This document shows positions 60,382-64,000 of a DNA stretch of 64,000 bases, piece after piece. A program made the translations under genes and the position numbers. Below the pieces are notes generated by a model. The model did not search any database and was not told where the DNA came from. It saw nothing but the letters and a program-made list of their open reading frames with translations. How positions within the stretch are numbered: position 1 is the stretch's first letter; each line of letters starts with the position of its first letter. Source of the DNA: Alistipes sp. ZOR0009 (GTDB lineage: Bacteria > Bacteroidota > Bacteroidia > Bacteroidales > ZOR0009); contig NZ_JTLD01000121.1 in the NCBI RefSeq assembly GCF_000798815.1, positions 1 to 64,000 on the forward strand, given 5' to 3'.

Positions 60382-63238
60382 AATAGTTAAATCTTTTTGC
60401 TTTGGGATTCCATTTGACAATCATTTTTTCAACAACTTCTATTTTTATTGGTTTGCTCGTATAGTCATCCATCCCTGTTCTTAGACAATTCTCCCTATCT
60501 GCTCCTAAAGCACTTGCCGTCATTGCAATTATTTTTGGACGATTTTCTTTATATTTCTCAACAATTCTGCGAGTTGCTTCTAATCCATCCATTTCAGGCA
60601 TTTGGATATCCATGAAGATGAGATCGTAGGTTTGCCGTTCTAACGCTTCAAGCACTTCCAGTCCGTTTGCAACGATGTCTACTGTGTACCCATAGTAGGA
60701 AAGTGTTTTTCGCATCAATTTTTGGTTTATTGTATTGTCTTCTGCAACTAGTATTTGTATTGGATATTGTTCGTGTAGCTTTGATTTATCTTCAAGTATT
60801 TGATTTTCGTAGTCTGCTATGTCATTTGACAGAAGTGTTTTCTTTAGCGTATTTACAAAGTTTGATAGCTTTAAAGGAAGGTAGAGCTGTGCTATAAATC
60901 TGTTACTTTCTATTTTTTCGTGTGTAGGGTTTAGCAGTATGGCTCTTACTCCTTCAACATGGTAGGTTGGGTCATCGGTAATTACAATGGATTTATCATA
61001 CGATCTTGCAGCAGATGAAATGTTAAGTGCTTCCAGAAAATTTCGAATTACAAAACGATCGTGTTCGTTGATGATATGAGGAAAGATGGATATATCGTTT
61101 AGTTTTGTCCCTATTGCGGTTATATCCACAACTCCAGTCATCTCTAGTTTGATGGTAAAGGTGAACGTTGATCCAACATTTTCTATGCTATCAACGTTTA
61201 TTGTGCCTCCCATCATCTCAACTAACTTGCTGCTAATTGCTAATCCTAGCCCAGTTCCTCCGTATTTACGTGTAATTGTAGAATCTACCTGGTTAAAGGC
61301 TTTGAATAGCTTATAAGCTTTGTCTTTTGGGATTCCAATACCTGTATCTACAACTTTAAACTCCAATGTTAGGGGAAATCCGGTTTTGGCATGTTCCAGC
61401 ATTCGGACTTCGATGTTGATGCTACCTTGATGGGTAAATTTAATTGCGTTTCCCACTAGGTTTACAAGAATTTGACGAATGCGGCTTACGTCTCCCGTAA
61501 ATTTCCTTTTTATATCAGGGCTAACCCAATAGCTGATATCTATGTTTTTTTGGCTCGCAGGAAGCCAGAATAGATCGAGTACGTCTTCGATGCAGAGGCG
61601 GAGATCGAAGGGGTTCAATTCTAGCTCCATATTTCCCGATTCGATTTTTGAAAAATCGAGAATGTCGTTAATTATTGTAAGAAGAGCATCGCCGCTATTA
61701 CGGATTGTCGCAAGATATTCCCGCTGCTCTTCATCTAGCTTGGTTCTTTGGAGAAGGCTAGTCATTCCAATAACACCATTCATTGGGGTTCTTATTTCGT
61801 GGCTCATAGTTGCCAGAAATTGGGTTTTGGCTTTGGCTGCGTAGGCGGCTTCTTCCGACATCTTCTTGGCTTGTTTTGTTGCTTCTTCGAGCGATGCATT
61901 TAGTTCAAGTAATTTTTCCGTTTTCGATTGAAGAGCATTGGCAAGTTCTGAATGGGATATTGCTCCTCCTAAACTTTGAGCAAAGCTGTTCAATATGGCA
62001 ACTTCATTTGTCGGTACAAGTATTTCAGATTCAGAGCTCGACAAAGAAAGTATTCCCCAAAGTTTTTTTTCTAGCAAAATGGGAAGGAAAATGATCGATT
62101 TTATGTCTAGCTGCTGGCAAATGGATTGTACTTCGAGAGGCAAACTGTCTGTTGTTTCATTTATTGCATTTCCTTTACTTAGTGACGATAAGTAAGAATG
62201 AATGGATGGAGAGAATGAAATGTATTCGGAATCGTGGTGTTGATTAGGGAGGCTAAACCCGTTTTTAATCCATTCAGAACGTATTTTTAGCTTATATTCG
62301 GTTTCCGAGGAGGAGGCCATTTCTAGGATACAAATGCGATCTTTATTACATGCTTGTCCTACTTTTTCTATGGCTGCAAGTACTGCATTTTCTATATTCT
62401 GAGGATTTGAAGTGAGAAGCATGTTTAAGGCCGATGTTACTCCAGCCAAAAGGTTAGTCTGGAGTTGGCTTTTTTTATTACTGCGAAGTATTTCTGTGAC
62501 ATCCTGAAATGTGTAAATATTACCACTAAACAGATTTTCGATTTCTACATGTTGGTGGTTTATGTTGATATCTTTGCCTTCAGTCGTTAAAAAAATGGCG
62601 CTGCTTCTTTTTCTTGCTTTTTTTGATTTTGGAGAGAACTCGGAAATAAAGGTTTCTGGACTGGTGAAAACATTGGCGTATTCGGTCAGATTGCGGATAA
62701 AGTTTGTACCTGTAATGTCTTGTGAGTCAATTTTTGTACAGATGATGTTGCAGAACTCTTGATTAGCGAATAAAATGTCATGATTTTCGTCCGTAATCAG
62801 AATACCAGAGTTTACGATATCAATGATGGAACTGAACTTAGCAGTTGTTGAACTTTCTAACCGTAGTAGTCTGCTATCTCTTATTTCTTTGATAAAAGCA
62901 ACGTATTCAACTTTTATGTTGTGATTTTGGGCTATAAGTTTTAGATGAAATTGAATTTTTTCACCCTTCATATTTTTGCCAATTTGGAAGGATTCCCCTT
63001 TAAGTGCTTCTAATCCATCCGTATTTCTAGATGTGGATTTCGCATTATATGGCCATAGTAAATCAAAAAAGGATTTTTCCTCAATGTCTTTTTTGCTAAA
63101 TCCAAACAGAGTGCAGGCCGCTAGATTGGCAGTAATAATGGAACCATCTTTTGTGAGATAAATTACACCTTCGAATAAGTTTTCAAACAAATTTGCTGGT
63201 TCGCTATTGTATTGAACTTTCACTACATCCTTTTCCAT
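60380..63238 (-). CDS. Hybrid histidine kinase with PAS, GAF and C-terminal receiver
   Basis: 952 residues and no membrane span, so cytoplasmic. PAS (about 10-120), second PAS (135-250), GAF (280-435), coiled linker (440-475), HisKA with H480 in MSHEIRTPMNGVIG, HATPase with DTGIGIPKD and YGGTGLGLAISSKL (640-680), a degenerate receiver (about 715-810) and a complete receiver (825-945) with D874 in LIFMDIQMPEMDG and K in TSKPIK. It could phosphorylate an Hpt protein such as that at 32417, 28 kb away. It is 33 bp from the upstream partial kinase, and the two share their C-terminal architecture. Confidence 0.93.
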   Translation of the reverse strand: MEKDVVKVQYNSEPANLFENLFEGVIYLTKDGSIITANLAACTLFGFSKKDIEEKSFFDLLWPYNAKSTSRNTDGLEALKGESFQIGKNMKGEKIQFHLKLIAQNHNIKVEYVAFIKEIRDSRLLRLESSTTAKFSSIIDIVNSGILITDENHDILFANQEFCNIICTKIDSQDITGTNFIRNLTEYANVFTSPETFISEFSPKSKKARKRSSAIFLTTEGKDININHQHVEIENLFSGNIYTFQDVTEILRSNKKSQLQTNLLAGVTSALNMLLTSNPQNIENAVLAAIEKVGQACNKDRICILEMASSSETEYKLKIRSEWIKNGFSLPNQHHDSEYISFSPSIHSYLSSLSKGNAINETTDSLPLEVQSICQQLDIKSIIFLPILLEKKLWGILSLSSSESEILVPTNEVAILNSFAQSLGGAISHSELANALQSKTEKLLELNASLEEATKQAKKMSEEAAYAAKAKTQFLATMSHEIRTPMNGVIGMTSLLQRTKLDEEQREYLATIRNSGDALLTIINDILDFSKIESGNMELELNPFDLRLCIEDVLDLFWLPASQKNIDISYWVSPDIKRKFTGDVSRIRQILVNLVGNAIKFTHQGSINIEVRMLEHAKTGFPLTLEFKVVDTGIGIPKDKAYKLFKAFNQVDSTITRKYGGTGLGLAISSKLVEMMGGTINVDSIENVGSTFTFTIKLEMTGVVDITAIGTKLNDISIFPHIINEHDRFVIRNFLEALNISSAARSYDKSIVITDDPTYHVEGVRAILLNPTHEKIESNRFIAQLYLPLKLSNFVNTLKKTLLSNDIADYENQILEDKSKLHEQYPIQILVAEDNTINQKLMRKTLSYYGYTVDIVANGLEVLEALERQTYDLIFMDIQMPEMDGLEATRRIVEKYKENRPKIIAMTASALGADRENCLRTGMDDYTSKPIKIEVVEKMIVKWNPKAKRFNY

Positions 63239-63271
63239 AATCTTGATATCAAACTGTTATACATCTATTTT

Positions 63272-64000
63272 TTAGGATTTTCCTTTTATCCTTTTTCCCC
63301 ATTTTCGAAGTAGCTCTTCTAACGTTTCGAGTTTTAAAGGTTTACTGACAAAGTCAGACATTCCTACGGATATGCATTTTTCTTTATCTTCAGGAAATGC
63401 TCCTGCTGTCATTGCAATTATTATAGGTTTAGATTCGTTATCCGCTTCGCTAATGATTTTGGAGGCCTCCAGTCCATCCATTTCGGGCATTTGTACATCC
63501 ATTAGTATGAGGTCGTACTTTTGCCGTTTTAGGGCATCTATAGCCTCTAATCCGTTAGCTGCGATGTCGCAGGTGTAGCCGAAAACCATCAACGCTTTTA
63601 CTATTAATTTTTGGTTGATGGAGTTGTCTTCTGCGACAAGTATCGCTAAAGGGTATTCATTAAACAGGTTTACTGTTTGTTTGGTTGTTTTTATGCTATG
63701 ATTTTTTTGGGAGGATGCTATGGATGTTAGTTTTCGTATAGTATTTGCGAAAATGCTAAATTTAATGGTTGGAAGTAGAACCACGCTGTGATTTGCAAGA
63801 ATTTGGTCAGAAGAATTTTCTTTGATAAGTATGGTTTTAATTGTTTCTGTTTGGGAGTAAGGTACATCCGTTATGGCGATGTCCGATGTTGTAATTTGTT
63901 TCTTTTGATGTATATCTAAAGAATTGAGCATGGAAAGGATGCTTTGCCTTAGCTGTTTGTTCGAGATGTTGCAGTATGCACTAATTGGCTTGCTAAGCTC
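63272..64000 (-). CDS. C-terminal part of a second hybrid histidine kinase, cut by the window edge
   Basis: The frame is open to the last base of the window with no stop upstream, so the start lies beyond 64000; an internal ATG at 63931 is probably not the start. The visible part has a degenerate receiver (ending near 63680, VVLLPTIKFSIFANTIRK) and a complete receiver with LAILVAEDNSINQKL, phosphoacceptor in LILMDVQMPEMDG (D144 counted from 63931) and K in VSKPLK. It parallels the last ~250 residues of the adjacent hybrid kinase, so a tandem duplicate is likely; the kinase domains are expected further left on the minus strand, outside the window. Confidence 0.85.
   Translation of the reverse strand, partial: ELSKPISAYCNISNKQLRQSILSMLNSLDIHQKKQITTSDIAITDVPYSQTETIKTILIKENSSDQILANHSVVLLPTIKFSIFANTIRKLTSIASSQKNHSIKTTKQTVNLFNEYPLAILVAEDNSINQKLIVKALMVFGYTCDIAANGLEAIDALKRQKYDLILMDVQMPEMDGLEASKIISEADNESKPIIIAMTAGAFPEDKEKCISVGMSDFVSKPLKLETLEELLRKWGKRIKGKS

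Overview
The window looks like a Bacteroidota chromosome, probably of the Bacteroidales/Marinilabiliales type. The evidence is promoter-like TAnnTTTG (-7) elements with TTTG-like -33 boxes, families largely confined to this phylum (DUF2723/GT117, DUF5916, DUF6427, DUF6340, LytS/LytTR pairs) and weak Shine-Dalgarno signals. The first ~23 kb look clearly more GC-rich by eye than the remaining ~40 kb, which are dominated by envelope-polysaccharide and signalling genes.

Layout. 1-2.6 kb: a 41-bp tandem array cut by the left edge, a secreted PNGase F-like amidase and deoC. 2.7-8.8 kb: a minus-strand operon (GT117-type membrane protein, CE4 deacetylase, purD, DUF6427). 8.8-11.4 kb: an outer-membrane barrel protein and tyrS. 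11.5-11.76 kb: seven 42-bp repeats, each with a perfect or near-perfect 16-bp inverted repeat. 11.97-18.0 kb: the biotin operon bioBAFGCD, preceded by a 137-codon leader ORF whose last codons span an intrinsic terminator and whose stop overlaps the bioB start. 18-24 kb: a DUF6340 lipoprotein, a DUF5916 outer-membrane protein and a LytS/LytTR two-component system.

24-30.4 kb is a tight minus-strand operon: response regulator, YaiO-type outer-membrane protein, LtaS-like phosphotransferase, HEAT-repeat membrane protein and processive-type GT2. It reads as a regulated glycan synthesis and export system. 30.5-32.2 kb holds two DNA alkylation-repair glycosylases around a CvpA protein. 32.4-41.3 kb is a Wzx/Wzy-type exopolysaccharide locus introduced by an Hpt protein and a lone receiver. 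Its priming sugar transferase carries a degenerate receiver domain, and no further glycosyltransferase is encoded. 41.4-48.1 kb holds housekeeping genes, two tRNA-Gly genes, transport proteins and a stand-alone PurQ-like protein that has lost its whole catalytic triad.

48.3-59.4 kb is the most unusual part: a ten-gene plus-strand run with CheR, a degenerate CheR, a CheB domain protein, a GAF membrane protein, a SpoIIE/PP2C phosphatase with GAF and PAS domains, SiaB-type kinase, SiaC-type phosphoprotein, a TerB-ABCG transporter, a lipoprotein and a secreted protein. There is no chemoreceptor, CheA, CheW or GGDEF gene in the window. It looks like a partner-switching module wired to methylation enzymes and an exporter. 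The window ends with a diacylglycerol-kinase-like protein, a 72-residue AT-hook-like protein, and two adjacent related hybrid histidine kinases, the last one cut by the right edge.
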